Shown one piece after another: positions 1 through 13,479 of a stretch of DNA of 64,000 nt. The DNA is from Owenia fusiformis (lineage: Eukaryota; Annelida; Polychaeta; Sabellida; Oweniidae), in assembly GCA_903813345.2 (NCBI GenBank), contig CAIIXF020000003.1, forward strand, positions 30,645,248-30,709,247, read 5' to 3'. Positions within the stretch are counted from its first letter, which is position 1. Each line of letters starts with the position of its first letter. The translations under genes and the position numbers were made by a program. The notes under the pieces were generated by a model, which was given only the letters and a program-made list of their open reading frames with translations, ran no database searches and had not been told where the DNA came from.

Positions 1-884
1 AGAAATTCCCCTGTATTTGGATAAATTCTCAAGCATATGTCTAAATTCCCCTGCATTTGAAGGATCTTCAGATTAAATCTTTAACATTCTTGGTTTGTAT
101 CTGGATGTAATTGTCAATTAGCAATGTGATGTTCAATTGGACTTCCCAGCTACATCTCTAAGTGTAAATCTTCAGTAATGAATGCCGTAACATCGCTTGT
201 GAGGCATTAGAGTGATTGTACAGCTTCAAGGTGTTTCCTTCATTAGCAAATAGCCATCAAGAATACAAAGTCGAACAAGTATTTTAGACCTTGTTTTATT
301 ATCAGAACTGTAAGCTCCACTAACTGGATCAGCCTTGTGAATTCATTCAGAGTGTTTTAGACAGAAGCATGTTTCTCTTGAGTATTATTTCATACTGTCT
401 GGAAAATGGCGCAATCATTTATGAAATACTAGAATAGTGATTAATATACAATAGTGTCATATTTTGTCAGTTTTGATATTTTTATATTCTGTATATCTGC
501 AAGTATTCAATTTATTCCTATTTTTAATATCAGTTTCACCAACTTTGCGCTCACATTCTGATATCAATTAGTGATTTCAATTACTCGAATCATAATCAAC
601 GACATCTAATATCTGTCTGTGAATTCCAGTGACAGAAAACAGAAATAGAATGTCTTCAAATTATCAAACTTGATAATTACCACAGACATTGATAAACTAT
701 AACAGATTATATGCTCATCTAAAGCTAGTAAATTGTACTTAACTAATCGTACAGGTTTCAACTTGGCATATTCTCTTGTGAATCTCAATGAAGATGGCAT
801 ATATAAATATATGAAACTCTAAAAGAGACTCAACAGTCAAACCTGTATATCCTAGCACCGCTCTAATCAGAACACGCATCTCAT
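1..884. other. Unannotated AT-rich DNA
   Basis: No gene, RNA or complete repeat recognised. Short ORFs here look like chance AT-rich reading. Near 833-860 is a short stretch (AAACCTGTATAT) resembling one end of the pogo-like MITE at 38911, without a partner end. Confidence 0.5.
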
Positions 885-990
885 GGATTGTGATATTCAT
901 ACTTGAATGGTGGGGAAGGGGTATTAGACACTGTTTCTTTTCCTGTTGGGTTATGATTTGGGATTGTTGGGATTTGTTTCCTTATGTTTC
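885..990 (-). repeat. Dispersed repeat family A, fragment
   Basis: Reverse-oriented fragment of the family best seen at 10446-10880. The shared part is the G-rich ATGGTGGGGAAGGGG segment followed by TTAGACACTGTTTCTTTT and the ATGATTTGGGAT segment. Diverged and truncated at both sides. Confidence 0.6.
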
Positions 991-2834
991 GTGTACTATA
1001 TAATGCTTTCAATTCTTACTGTGTTCTGTAACCATTTTTGATATGCTGTTCAATAAATCTTGAATTAAATGCAATAACTCTTGAATGATATGCAATAACT
1101 CTAGAACAATATCCAATAATTTCATAGGAAATGCAATAATTCTTGAACCTCTCTGATAGACTTCCACCAAACATAAAATGAAACTCACAATTGGGAAATC
1201 ACTTCAGTATATTATAGAGCTGGATGTTTAATAGGCATTTATTACCAGATGTTTAATAATGAAGAATTTAGTGTGTACCTCTGTACTCTATAAAGTAGAA
1301 ATCAATACAACAAGCGAGTGGGAGAATGTTTGAAACAGTGATGGTAATTTGGTGTTGAAAGTACCCCAAATTATCAAAGGGATTGCCAATATGATCAGTC
1401 CCGAACATATTAATATCGAAATCAGATAGACATATACCCCATGTGCTTTCATAATTCAAAATGACTGCACAATACGCATTAGTGGCCCATACTGGAATAC
1501 AACTTAACCATATTTCCATCAAATCCCTAAATTCTTTTAAATATTCTTTCTAAATAACCTTTTCTTTAACATCTGTATAAAGGTATCTGTTAATTTCATA
1601 ACAAATAGCCAACTGTTGATTCAGAAAATAAACTAATATCACCAAATTGCAGATTTTCTTATTTTTTGTCACCAAAAAAATTCAGGCGTAAACCCCCATA
1701 CCACCCTTTTAGCAAAACTCTCATTTATATATCCATCATTAAAAAAAGGATACAACAACATGACAGTGCACTGTACGCTTCAAACAGTTGCATGGCAACA
1801 TCTCTCTTTCTAGTCTGATTGGTTACTGCATTGTTTTGGGCTGCTAGTTTGGCCAGTCTTGGTAACACAACTGAAAATATATAATATGAACATATACAAT
1901 ATGGAAATATACAATATGAACATATAAAATATGGAAATACAATACAATATGAATGTATACGATGCAAAGATAATTAAGGCAGTTTTACACTGCATGCCTC
2001 GATAGAAATCTTACTGAATCCTGCTAAGTTGCTTTCATGGATCCAAATATATTCTCATCCTCTAAACAGAACCCTCACTTATAAGACAAATTCTTATTAA
2101 TATTAAGTTTTTCAGTAATTGTAATTCTAGTGCACAGGTCTGCTAAAAGTAATGGGTCTTTTGGGCCTTTTTATAATTCAAATAGAGTGGCTGATGGAGC
2201 AATCTCAGCATGGATGTAACCTTTGTACAGACACAGATAAAATTGTTGGGAGTTATTTTGCTCATTGCATAGATATTTCCAGAGTGAGATTGACCAAGAC
2301 AGCTTTATTCCTCCATTTTTCAAAAGGATGTCATTTTCAATGTTTCAAATATTTATTTACATTGACTGGAAAATGTGCCACTGTGAAACCTGCAGACAAC
2401 ATACAAAAGTTCCTGCTAAATGAACCGTTGAGTTCAATTATTTCACTAAAAAGTATTACAGTTACTTAAGTTCCTTTCATGATCAAAATCACGTGTCAAA
2501 TGCTATAAAACTGATATCATTCTGCAGTATTACACAGCACCCAATCTGGTTTAATGCACAATAAAATAGAATTATGGTGGTGTTTATCGCTCCAGACCCA
2601 TTGCTTAGTAATGATTTTACTTTCATTGATGACATTATTACAGCTGAAGATGTGCACAACAGACTATATTTAACCGTATACAATTATTGCTATATGGTCT
2701 TAAACTTGATTAATGAACTCTATAATAAAACAGATGAAAACTAAAAAATGGACCAAGGAAGAACATCAACTAAATTTTTTATTTTATCACCTAATATAAA
2801 CTTCATGTCAACATACAAAGTATAGCAAGATGTA
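991..2834. other. Intergenic or intronic DNA with a short AT tandem repeat
   Basis: No gene supported. Positions about 1878-1953 hold an imperfect tandem repeat built on ATACAATATGAACATAT / AATATGGAAATAC, which creates spurious minus-strand ORFs. The 105-codon ORF at 2152-2469 has no recognisable domain, and no splice context was found for it. Confidence 0.5.
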
Positions 2835-3150
2835 TGCACAAGTGTCAAAGGGAAAGGACACATAAAATAGATTCAGAACCCAGCTTGAAAAAAGAAAACA
2901 GCCAAGTGTACAGCAGTCATAAGAAGAAAAAACTATCCTAATCCAACGTAAAAAGAAACAATGTCTAATACCCCACTCCCCAACAATTCAAGATCCATTA
3001 TCACAATCCAGGACCATAAACCAAGGGCATTTCATTCATACAGATAGGGCATTCATTCTAAAATGATGTGGGACAGATAAAATCCAGTCTCGATGTCAAT
3101 ATTTATCAAAGGGACAACATCCATCCGCAAAGTTATGGTCATCAGGAGAA
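2835..3150 (+). repeat. Dispersed repeat family A copy
   Basis: Begins with the family's GCACAAGTGTCAAAGGG head. It runs through the C-rich ATACCCCACTCCCC segment and the ATGATGTGGGACAGATAAAA segment, and ends near the GGGACAACATCCATCC tail. It lies just upstream of the mariner-type MITE at 3283. Confidence 0.75.
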
Positions 3151-3282
3151 AACTATGACTGGTTTCGATCCCTATTTCTCATTACCATTAATGTACAAGA
3201 CAGGAATATATATACAAGAGAATAGGTACATGGATAGACAGTTTTAGATGTACTCTTGTGGAAGATATTGCCTTTTGTAATA

Positions 3283-3841
3283 CAGGGTGTTTCAAAAAAG
3301 ATGCAACCCACATACTTTACAATGCATATCTTTTTAACCAGTGAAAGTTGAACAATCTCTTTTGGCAGAAGAAAAGGTAGTTCAATGTCCTTTAAGCTGA
3401 GCAAGTTTCATCAATGTAGCTTATGTATGACCCATTTGCTGCCCATATAAAGAATGTGCTCCAAATGGCTACCACCTCTCTTTTGACAGACTGGTAAATG
3501 TCCTTACCTTTTGTATTATCTATAGTTTGAGCTCTGCAATGGTTCTGGGATTGTTGACATACACACTATCTTTCAGGATAAGAAACATTTGTTCCAAAAA
3601 TATGTGTGTTGTCAACAACATCACACAAAGTGTGCACGTCTGTCTTCAGAAAAGTAGTAGAAATTTGGGGCAGGTTCTTTACATGGCCAGCAAATAGAAC
3701 ATACATATGCTACAGTGATGGAACTTTGTCAACTTAAAGGACATTGAAAGAACTTTAATTCTTCAAACAAGATTTGTCATTCTCTATTTGCTACACAGAT
3801 ATGCATTGTTAGGTGGTTTGCATTTTTTATGAAACACCCTG
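3283..3841. mobile_element. Mariner-type MITE, 559 bp
   Basis: The ends are CAGGGTGTTTCAAAAAAG and, inverted, CAGGGTGTTTCATAAAAA. Similarity continues for about 27 bp and TA dinucleotides flank both ends (3281-3282 and 3842-3843). The CAGGGTG start and TA target are typical of Tc1/mariner elements. No transposase ORF is present, so the copy is non-autonomous. Confidence 0.85.
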
Positions 3842-5090
3842 TATATTCCTTGATCTTCCCCTTTCGGCACTCAAGCTTACATACTTAACAGATAGTAAAT
3901 TACACATTTAATAGTCAAAATAATTGACCACTCCTTAACCAATCAAAATTGAGTATATGATTAGACGAGGTGGGAGCAGTAATTACCGGCTCCATGTCCT
4001 CAAATGTACTATTGTCCCCCTAATCAAATGTGACACTAGGCAGCCAATCAAAAAGGTTATGAGAGAAGAGCAGACAAAGGCCTTTCCTCTACATCTCCTC
4101 CACAAGATTTAAAGTGCACAATACAGGTATGTCATACAAGTTAAGATAGTTTAGAGATGTTGGTGCTGTGCTCAAAAGTTCTAATACAGTAGAACCTGCC
4201 AAGAAGAACACCCCATATAAGTGGAGGTGACATGGAAATGTTAAATGGCTGAAATGCGTGTCCTTCAGGGGACAATGAAACATGCATAGTTGATGTGACT
4301 ACTAATATTTGTGTCACATTGGTTCAAAACCAACCAACAAAACCTTGAGCAACTAACATGATTGTCCACTCAATGACATTGGAAAATAGTCATAAGGTTA
4401 CAGAGCACCTAATTGGTCTCAAAGTAAGACAATGTATTCAGGAATCCAGTAAAAGGCCATTTTAGTAGCCCCATGATAAATGTAGGATTAGCCTCATTAG
4501 ACCACATCATTCAATAATCAATAGGGCTGTTCCTAATCGAAGTTTGCTATGTACTTACTAATAAGGAACATGACATGAACGCAATCATACTACCAAGTAG
4601 GCAGTGATGATATGAAAAGAAGCAGCAACAAGATCAAAACCAAAACTTCTAAAAAGAATTTGAAGAAATAATGGCTGCCAGACACACAAGATATGATTTA
4701 TGTGGTGCCCATCCACATGCCAGCACATTCCCCGCACACCCATTCAGCACAAGACGACAGCAATATCGCACTTTTTCAAAGTGCGATAAAAAGTGCTCAA
4801 AATATTATCAGCTGTAGACGAAGTACCTTCTAACATGTGTATAAATTTGAACAAAATCTGACAAGTGTTGATGCTACATCAATCACAAGCATGATCGAGC
4901 TTGACAACTATTTCTCATATGAATAACAAAGATACAGCCATCTTTAACCAATGCAAGATATTGCCATCTTTCATCCTAGAAAGTCACACGTGCAAGATGA
5001 GATTTACTTATGACATCACTTGTTTATAAACATCAACATGACAATGGATACACCGTTGCTATGAGTATCCATGCTCATTCTATAAAAATA
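3842..5090. other. Non-coding DNA with one short hairpin
   Basis: No gene recognised. At 4765-4787 there is a perfect 10-bp hairpin (ATCGCACTTT, TTC loop, AAAGTGCGAT). At about 4186-4200 the sequence ACAGTAGAACCTGCC resembles one end of the pogo-like MITE family. Confidence 0.5.
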
Positions 5091-5092
5091 AG

Positions 5093-5161
5093 TTGTGATG
5101 TCATAACAATAGGGTTTTGTTGCCCTGTATATTCTACAACATTGTTATGACATCATAACAA
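5093..5161. repeat. Inverted repeat around TGATGTCATAACAAT
   Basis: TGATGTCATAACAAT (ending 5110) is repeated in inverted form at 5141-5161 around a 30-bp loop that itself has an AGGG/CCCT pairing. It could be one end or the internal fold of a foldback element with the palindrome at 5263. Confidence 0.6.
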
Positions 5162-5262
5162 TTGAAAGATGAAGTTCCATTAATTTGAAGCTATTTTCAC
5201 TCAGTTTGATCATAAAATATGAAAATATGGCATACTTTAGATAGTCATATGAGAAAAACTTT

Positions 5263-5399
5263 CTTATACTCGTACCTGTGCAAGATTGTCCATTCTTGAC
5301 TCCCTTTGAGAATGTTTCTTTATTTCGTCTTCGACTCGGTAAAGAAGAATTATCAAAGCTCATCAACAATGGACGATTTTGCACAAGTACTCATACAAG
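5263..5399. repeat. Foldback palindrome, ~65-bp arms
   Basis: The sequence from 5263 to about 5330 closely matches the reverse complement of 5332-5399. Landmarks on the arms are CTTATACTCGTACCTGTGCA and, inverted, CTTGTATGAGTACTTGTGCA. Because both arms can be read, similar ORFs appear on the two strands (both beginning Met-Gln-Asn/Asp), so neither is taken as a gene. A transcript would form a long imperfect hairpin. Confidence 0.75.
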
Positions 5400-5418
5400 A
5401 ACCTCTATATATAACATT

Positions 5419-5447
5419 GGTGGTGCCATAATATATGTGGCACCACC
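5419..5447. repeat. Perfect 10-bp hairpin
   Basis: GGTGGTGCCA at 5419-5428 pairs with TGGCACCACC at 5438-5447 around a 9-nt AT-rich loop, immediately downstream of the larger foldback. Confidence 0.8.
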
Positions 5448-8400
5448 ACATGTTGAAAGCACATTGTGATATCTTCCCAGTTTTGAATCGTCTATTGATT
5501 AAAATCAAGTCAGAATCACTTTCAGAAACCAATATCCAAACAAAATATCAAAACTCTGACAGCCTAAAAATCAATATATAAATACTGGCAATGAATGAAC
5601 AAACAGTCAAGAGAATGAAAACCTCTCCAAACACAAAGTTGTGTCTATGACTACAGTGACTTTTCCTTATAAGGGACCACTTTTGGGACTACTTATAATG
5701 AAGATAATGTTGAAAGTCACATGGGTAAAACTTATCACACATCAATTCAGAATTTGAATCTTAACGGACACATATATTTTATATTTTTGATAAATGAATG
5801 ATGTAACATCAAAAGTCATAATGTTGCTAACATACAAAAAATCTTCAAGGCAACAAAATCAATGCCAATATGTGTCAGTTTCAGCCAAGAAAATAGGCAA
5901 AAATTAACCAAAGGTCAGATAATATGACATCATTGTTTCCTCCCACTTGGATGAGTAAAAAGCTTTTTACTATTATGAATCAAACCTACAATGTAACAAT
6001 TGCAAAACAAACCTTTTAACATGACAAAATGTCACCACCTAGTTGCTCATAATATTATGAGAATTTTTACATGATTTTGAAAAAAATTGATAAGTTTAAA
6101 GCAAGTTGAAAAAATACCTTTTTGATCTTTTTTACCTCGAGAAGGTCATTGAAGTTGAAATCTCAAATCTAAAGTCAGATTGGTGGTGACACAATGACAA
6201 TCCTGATTGAAGTTGTCAAGGACTGTATCATGGTTTAGTGGCCACAGTTAATAGTCATGGAGTCACATTATTGAAGCCATGAGGGTCTTAAATGCTAAAG
6301 TCTGTTTTAACTCTTCTTTGTTAAAAATAAAATTATCTAATTTTAATGTTCAAAGAGGAGAATATAGAATATGTGTAATGCTGAATAAGGGGAAATGGAA
6401 CTGTTAATCTATTTAAAGAATGCAGCAACAGTGTAATCTGACATTGATTTTGTATTAATCAAAGCACTAATAAACTGTTTTGGAAGTGAATTCACAAAAC
6501 TTTCTTCATTTTCCTTAAAAAATACATCAAAGGATTTTTTCATCGACTTCTGGCTCATTTTTCCTAATTGTGTCGGCTCCAATTTTCTGTACAGTGTTGA
6601 AGTACAATAATATTGTATATTGTCATAGATTGATTGTTTGCATAAATTGTATATTGTCATAAGCGGGATGATTCTAAGAGCAATAAATCAATTTTGAATT
6701 GCTACATTAATTGATCATATTTGAGCAATTAACTAAATTTCTCTCTGTAGGGATAAATGATCTATGGTCAGATACTGTTTATTAATCACAACTCTTGATC
6801 CAAGTTTTATATTGAAGTGCACAAGGTCTGGTCCCAGTACTCTTAAACTGATCATGTGACTCAATGTGACCAATCAATAAAGGAAATCCCAAAACAGGAG
6901 TAATCTTAACTGAACCTCAGCATCTCATCCATTCTAATATGATGTTCAATCTTAATATAGTTTTTAAATAAATCTGCTCGTTCAGCTCATTTGACAAATT
7001 GGAAAAGCTTTTAACAAATTGTTCAATTTGTGAATTAGTTGATCATGTCAAGTTTGACAAGAGTAGGATCCTATTTAGTAAAATACACCGACACCACCAG
7101 ATTTTAGAACCTGCAATAGATCTGTTAAATCTTCTTTGTCAGAATTGTATTGGAAAAATTTGGAAAAAGACTGGCAGTCTTTTCTCCTGTTGTAAAAGTA
7201 CAAAGGACAAAACAAGACAGTGTAAACCATTGCAAGCCTAAAAATGTCTTAAATGTAAATCATAATTGGGAAACATGCAAATAAATCATTAGTGTCATTT
7301 TCCATTAGATGAAAATACCTCATAAATATTCCTAGTATTATTGTAACCCAAATGAAAAGAAATTCAGTATTAAGAACCACGAACATGTGATTGATTTTTG
7401 ATACCATCATGAAGCAGTGTTAGTTAATGCCTGGCTTAATCTTTGTGTTGATCGATGGTATCCCTGATTTTAAGAGACTTTTGATCATAAAATAGGTTCA
7501 GTGATGCCATAAGTGATGAAGACCCGATGCAATTTGACTGGAACTAGCAATACATTTGAGACTAAGAGAGTGCTCGCTGGTATCATGGCTGTGTCAAGGA
7601 ACTTAATGTTGTAGCCAGCTGGGCAGTAGATTCAGCTCAACGTGGATCCTAAAATGCTCACGGAATCATCGTGTCTGCTTTACCCCCAAGAAGAAGAGTC
7701 TTATATATATTTTACTTAGTTAATATTAATGCTGAACACTCTGCAAAGATATTCCCAATAGAGTTTCCCAGTAATTACACAATACAACCTGTGATATATG
7801 AGACAATCAGTCAAATATAAATTAAGCTACTGGGTCTAATGAGGTATAATAGGCATTTGGTGACTTTCATTTACCTAAAAAGTCCTTATGTGATTCAGAA
7901 AACTCTTAAAGACCCATTAATTATTAATCAATTGTAATCATCATTATAAAAAAAATGGTTTAGCCTGAAAGCATATATTGTTCATATATTTGCTTAAACT
8001 CAGATTCTTGTAATTACAGAAATGGATATGACACATAAGTATCACATTAAGATCACAATAAAATGATGAGACATTAAAACGTAACAGAAACTAGATATTA
8101 TGATCTATAGCTTGAAGGGTTATTTTGTAATTACCTTTTAAAGATTAATGTCTCAGAAATTTGCCAAAAAAAGATTTACCCTCCAAAAAGATTTTCCCAT
8201 TAAAATACTAATGTACATGTATCTATTCTTGTTTTTGGGATTTATCATTGCATTTAATCATATGACTTTTTCAGAACCATCAGTAATGATAGATATGTGA
8301 CGAAAGTTTCAAAATACCAAATGATCATAGGATTAAATTTTAATGCCAATGTAATGTGTCTCTGCATATACTAAATACATAAATTACAGTTGATTGGGAT

Positions 8401-8584
8401 AGATATTTCTGACAAATACATTGTTTTGACATATCTTGTGACAAATGTATTAACCATAGCAGAGACATCTCCAGTATAATGTTGTTGTCACGTCTAAATG
8501 CAAGCATATGTATGTATGCACCCAGATTTATCTTAATTGTTGTTGACTTGAACTTTCTGATCACTTTTGCAAATGGATGTTGAC
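5448..8584. other. Unannotated DNA, weak ORFs only
   Basis: No recognised gene. A short family B fragment (ACAAAATGTCACCACCTAG) lies at about 6020-6045. A minus ORF at 6409-6660 and a plus ORF at 6999-7241 have no recognisable domain and no clear splice or promoter context. A slightly GC-richer block at about 7545-7690 has no open frame of note. Confidence 0.45.
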
Positions 8585-8925
8585 CATTTGAATTGCCTAT
8601 GAACTTCAAGACTGGATTTACCTCTATCCCACATCATTTGAGACCTTTTATGAGCACTACTATGTGCAACTATTTTTGATGATATGAGTATCGGCTATCA
8701 ATTTTTTCAATTTTTCTTCAACATGTATTATAATGTTTTCAGTGTGAATCAAATATCCCTTGATGTTCTGAACCTGGATCGTGATATTGGTTCTCGATTG
8801 AAGAGGGGAAGGGGAGTGTTAGACATTATTTATTTTCATGTTAGATCATGGTTTTGAGATATGAAAGATATATTTTTCCTATTTCATCTTTTATTCCTCC
8901 CCCTTGGGCACTTGTGTTTAGATAT
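8585..8925 (-). repeat. Dispersed repeat family A copy
   Basis: Reverse-oriented, near full length. It runs from the family tail (about 8590) through CCCACATCATTTGAGAC, the CAACTATTTTTGATGATATG segment, the G-rich block near 8800 and the head CACTTGTGTTTAGATATT near 8910. It contains a local insertion of TTCTTCAACATGTATTATAA that recurs in the copies at 27000 and near 41880. Confidence 0.75.
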
Positions 8926-10445
8926 TTCTAACATCAAAGGGTATGCCACAAAGCAGAATGAGCAATGCAACACAGCAGGTCAAAGTGTTACAGACAATAT
9001 ACTAAAAGAACTGCAAGGACATGCAAATACTGGGACAATTCATCTTTGCTTTGTTTCCCCTTGCGTCAGGCTATCAAACAAGAAAGGAAATTAAAAAACG
9101 AAACAATGAGGGCAGCATTTCAAGAACAAGCATCTAATTATATATAAACATTCAGCTTAAGAACAAATTTCAACTCAACTAAAATTATACGTTGAAAACA
9201 AATATAACAGAAGATTCTTGAAGAAATATTATACAAAATTTATTTTATTCAATTATTCAATTCAATTATGTGAAAATCTCATCTAAAGTTGTAGATAAGT
9301 GCAGCTGTTACATATGACATGTGTTATGTATTGTCATGCTGTACTTTATAAGAGGGGCAAGAATATTTCCCTGGACAATAGTATATTGAGCTATATAACA
9401 GAATGTTTGATTATCTAGCATAACTCTCTGTAATTGATGTGTCTACATTTATGTTTCTGTATTGATATGACACCTACGTTTACTTAAAACAACCAAATTG
9501 TACCTTTTATTATGAAGTTTGCATATGCTATTTGAGTACGAGAAACAGTTTGAGATGAAACAGTGAAAAAATACTACACTCAGACTATAGTCAGTCAATC
9601 ATGTCAACTGGCAATGGTAAGCTTAATTTGAATTACGCATTGGAATTAGCAGGGAATCCTGTTGGCAAGGCAATGGACAAGTAGTTTTAATTTATTGAGG
9701 TGATATTCTCTTAACCTCTTGGATCCCAGTCTCTTAAATCTGTTTGAAACAAGAGAATTTTTCATTTTTGACATACATACATACAGTATTCAACAGGTGA
9801 TGCTAAACTTAGTGAAATTAGTTGGCAAGTATATGTCTAAAACAAATGTGCGATCATGTATCAACTAATACATATATTAAGCAGTGTAAATTTTATGTGG
9901 TTGTAAAATACTTCGGGCAACAGGTGATACAGCCACTCTTCGTCTGTATATGTAAACACATAAATATAGCTGCTGTTTTCATACTGCAATTGCATCTTTT
10001 TCCATCCATAATAATCCTATCTACCTCACTATAATTGTGAGTAGAAATAATTGTTAAATTTGCCATCTACCTGCCATATTAATGTGTCTGACACAAATCT
10101 TGCGCAAAAACATCCCAAGGTCAAGGTCAACTGATATAGCTGAGGTCAATTGTATGACAATATATGTTTTCTTTGGCAATTCATTAGACCATAAGCTGTT
10201 TAGTAAGCTATAGAGGGAAGAGTGATGATATATGACAGATTAAGTACTAAGAAGAGCATCTTGGGTACAATTAACTGTTGCTTTTGATCTCAATGCAGTC
10301 TTATTCAATGATTCCCAGTCTGCTATACAGTAATATATAATATAGTGGTCCGTAAGGTCCATATGGCCTAAATCAATGTGAGAAATGCAGGAATGCGTTC
10401 AAGGTATTCTGTTGTACAACATAGACAATTAAAATGTTGTAAATA
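8926..10445. other. Unannotated AT-rich DNA
   Basis: No gene, RNA or complete repeat recognised on either strand. Confidence 0.45.
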
Positions 10446-10880
10446 TCTAAGCACGAGTGCCAAAGGGAAGGGACCAAAAGTTGCAATGGAACTTAGCAAG
10501 AAAAGGCAAACTCTAAGTGCATACATGGCATACCAGTCAAGAAAAACAAACCCCATATATCCCAATACCATGATCTAATGTGAAAAGAAACAATGTCTAA
10601 TACCCCCTTTCCCCCACCATTCAAGAACCGATATCACAATCCAAGACCAGAACACCAAGGGACATTTCATTCATACAGAAGTCATTACAATACTTGTTGA
10701 AGAAAAATTAGAAATTGATAGCCAATACTCATAACATCAAAAATAGTTGTAGATACAAGTACTCATACAAGATAGAGCATTCAGTCTCAAATGATGTGGG
10801 ATAGATAAAATCAAGTCTCCAAGTCCATAGGCGTTTCAAAGGGTCAACATCCATTCACAAAAGCTGTCGCCATAAAATAC
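10446..10880 (+). repeat. Dispersed repeat family A, reference copy
   Basis: The most complete copy in the window, about 430 bp. It begins with AGCACGAGTGCCAAAGGG. It then has the polypurine AGCAAGAAAAGGCAAACTC, the TATATCCCAATACCATGATC segment, a C-rich block (TACCCCCTTTCCCCC), the AAATAGTTGTAGATACAAGT segment and ATGATGTGGGATAGATAAAA. It ends at the GGGTCAACATCCATTCACAA tail. It has no terminal inverted repeats, tRNA-like head or long ORF, so its class is not clear. Confidence 0.8.
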
Positions 10881-11929
10881 ATTTAAAATGTCACAGGGAA
10901 GTCAAGATGAACTGACCTTATCAAGGTGATTTGATCAAATGGTAGGATTTAAATATTTTGGGGTATCTGGGTTTTCACATGCCAATTGTCCCACATACTT
11001 TCTGATTATTGAGAACATTCAAGGTTCAAGAATAACTAAAATTGGGGGAAATAATCAGGATATCAATAATATCAGTATGTGAATCATTCACCTGGATGGA
11101 GCTACACTTGTTATTAGCATATGCTAAATTAAATTATTTGCAATACAATAATGGTGTGTCAAGTATTTGAATGAATTAATAATATAAAGTAAGAGTGCTT
11201 ATCAGACTACAATAGCAGAAAATATGAGTGAATAATCAAAACTAGAACAGCAGCTCCTCGGAACAGCAAATCCCCAACAATGTTATTAAATATTTTGTTC
11301 TATCTGTTATGGTTTAGACCAATATGATATGTGACGTCACAATATCTAGAACATTTGATCTACTGGCCTATATTGGGGTATGACCACTAAATTTCACGAA
11401 TAGAAATGTGTTTTTCTTCATATAAGAATCGTAACATCATAACCTCAAATTTTATTCTGCTGATTTTGGTCTATTTACAATCTTCAGAAAAAATTGATCA
11501 TAGGCCCTATATTGTGCCATACATCATCGGTCTTCATTCTTTCAAACTGGCAGAAAAGGGTAAATTTTTACATGTTGATCTGTGTAGCTTTATCAATGGG
11601 ATAATAGGTAATCATTTGTAAATTTCTGACACCATCAATCTCAGTCTCTTATTCATGAAGAAGCACATGGATTTACAATTGGCAGTTTATTGCCTCCCTT
11701 CAGTTACAATAACTCAAACTTACATTTGTGGAGTCGGATCGAACTTCAATTTTTGTGTAGCTGTTACTAGAGTGAGCCAGTTCAGAGGATTTAAATTTAT
11801 TGATTTTGAAACATTTATGAAATTTTCATTTATTTATTTATACCACAACAAGCTCATCAAGAGTCATGAATTATTATCAATTCATACAGTGACCAGTTGG
11901 AACATTGCAAAATGCAAACACAGTTTCTT
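10881..11929. other. Unannotated DNA
   Basis: No recognised feature. The 101-codon ORF at 11655-11960 runs into the minisatellite and has no domain signature. Confidence 0.45.
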
Positions 11930-12235
11930 TTTCTCCATTTTGAAAATTTCAAAAGGTTAACCTCATTTCTTTTGACAATTTGAAAATTTTTCTTCATTTT
12001 TCTTCATATTGTTAAATTTCAAAGAGTTAAACCAATTTTTCTTCATTTTGCTAAATTTCAAAGGGTTAAACCCATTTTTCTTCATATTGTTAAATTTCAA
12101 AGGGTTAAACCAATTCTTCTTAATTTTGCTAAATTTCAAAGGGTTAAACCCATTTTTCTTCATATTGTTAAATTTCAAAGGGTTAAACCAATTTTTCTCA
12201 ATTTTGCTAAATTTCAAAGGGTTACTCCATTTTTT
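11930..12235. repeat. 39-bp minisatellite
   Basis: About seven copies of a unit with TTAAATTTCAAAGGGTTAAA. Alternate units differ (ATATTGTTAAA versus ATTTTGCTAAA), giving a 78-bp higher-order period. Because 39 is a multiple of three, both strands carry long repetitive ORFs (99 and 93 codons), which are by-products of the array. Confidence 0.9.
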
Positions 12236-12540
12236 ATTATTCATTCCTGGATTCAGGTTTGTGCACTTAGCTATTATTCTACGTTCAATTAGCCATCAAG
12301 TAGGATAAGCTTTCTATATTGGGAATTGAAATTGCATCTTTTACACATTTCTCTGGTCTGTAGTAACCATCTGACAAACCATGCAAATACAGCTTTATGT
12401 ATCATTTTACCATAGGGAACTAGAATCAATCTGTTTGGACATGGACTTCAATGGTAAATTCAAATGAGAAAGCCAATATGAGGCAATGCATGAACACACA
12501 AAATATCATCACCTGATTGGAATATGAAAGTGCAGCAAAT

Positions 12541-12742
12541 CCTGTAGCCAGCCAGCTTTTGCCAAGGGGGTTCACTTTTTAAATCACTGTGTGAGCCAAA
12601 ACTTCATGGGGATTCGAATTGGACGAATTTTGCCCAAAAAACACTTGAAAAGTACTCATAATTGTGAAAAACTGCATGATTTTGGGACTTTTGGCCAGGG
12701 AGATTCACTCACACCCCTTGAATCCCCCTGGCCATGGGCCTG
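12541..12742 (+). mobile_element. Short MITE family D copy
   Basis: CCTGTAGCCAGCCAGCTTTT at the left, CCCCTGGCCATGGGCCTGG at the right, and TTGCCAAGGGGGTTCACTTT inside. A second copy in inverse orientation lies at 21940-22106. The ends are weakly inverted (CAGGCCCATAGCC type). No ORF of its own. Confidence 0.65.
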
Positions 12743-13479
12743 GATAGTGAATACAGATGCGACACCCAGCACAAGTTACAAAACAATCGTGGCTATGACA
12801 ATATGTCTGAACTCTTTGTTGGTAACATTAAAAAATGGTAAAGACACTCCATAATAAACATAATATTTATACCTATATATAATGAATGCATGTATACCAA
12901 GTATACTGCATACTTTACAAGAAGAAATAATACATCACTTAGATATGTAACACCTGCCACATATGATACTTAAAATAGTATAAATAAAAAAAGAAGTTTG
13001 TATTATCTCCATTGATTAACTATTAGTGAAACAACTGTTATGGGAAGATATAGTGTATTATTTTAAACCACATTGTTTTTCAACTTATAATCTTCAAGAG
13101 CATTATAACATTGGAGAGACCAAATTTATGAGCACGTTGATATGACTTAATTTGTTGCCTATTTCCCCCTCTCTGCATCCATAGATTTTTCATATTCAGG
13201 AGACTATAAATAAGGCTGTGTAAGACTGAATGTTTTATCTAATGACTTTATTGCCTTTTCTGTCTAATTATAACATGATGGGGATGAGGCATAATATCTA
13301 ATAAATATGAGTTGCATACTGGGAGGGATAAGATATGAAGTTTATTTTGATGGAAAATATTGATAACAACAAGGGACACATATTTACCAAGGGAAGATAT
13401 CAATATTTCTAGAGGGATATAGTCAACCTGTGAATAACAAATATATCTAATGTTCAAGCTGAATTGAAAATTCAGCATA
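12743..13479. other. Unannotated AT-rich DNA
   Basis: No gene or repeat recognised. Confidence 0.45.

Noticed and set aside
2152-2469. 105-codon + strand ORF
   Set aside because: No recognisable domain, no splice sites or promoter context, mixed composition. Not enough to call a gene.
5145-5469. Similar ORFs on opposite strands suggesting paralogous small proteins
   Set aside because: They are the two arms of one foldback palindrome read on each strand.
11963-12308. Long repetitive ORFs on both strands
   Set aside because: Explained by the 39-bp minisatellite, whose period is divisible by three.
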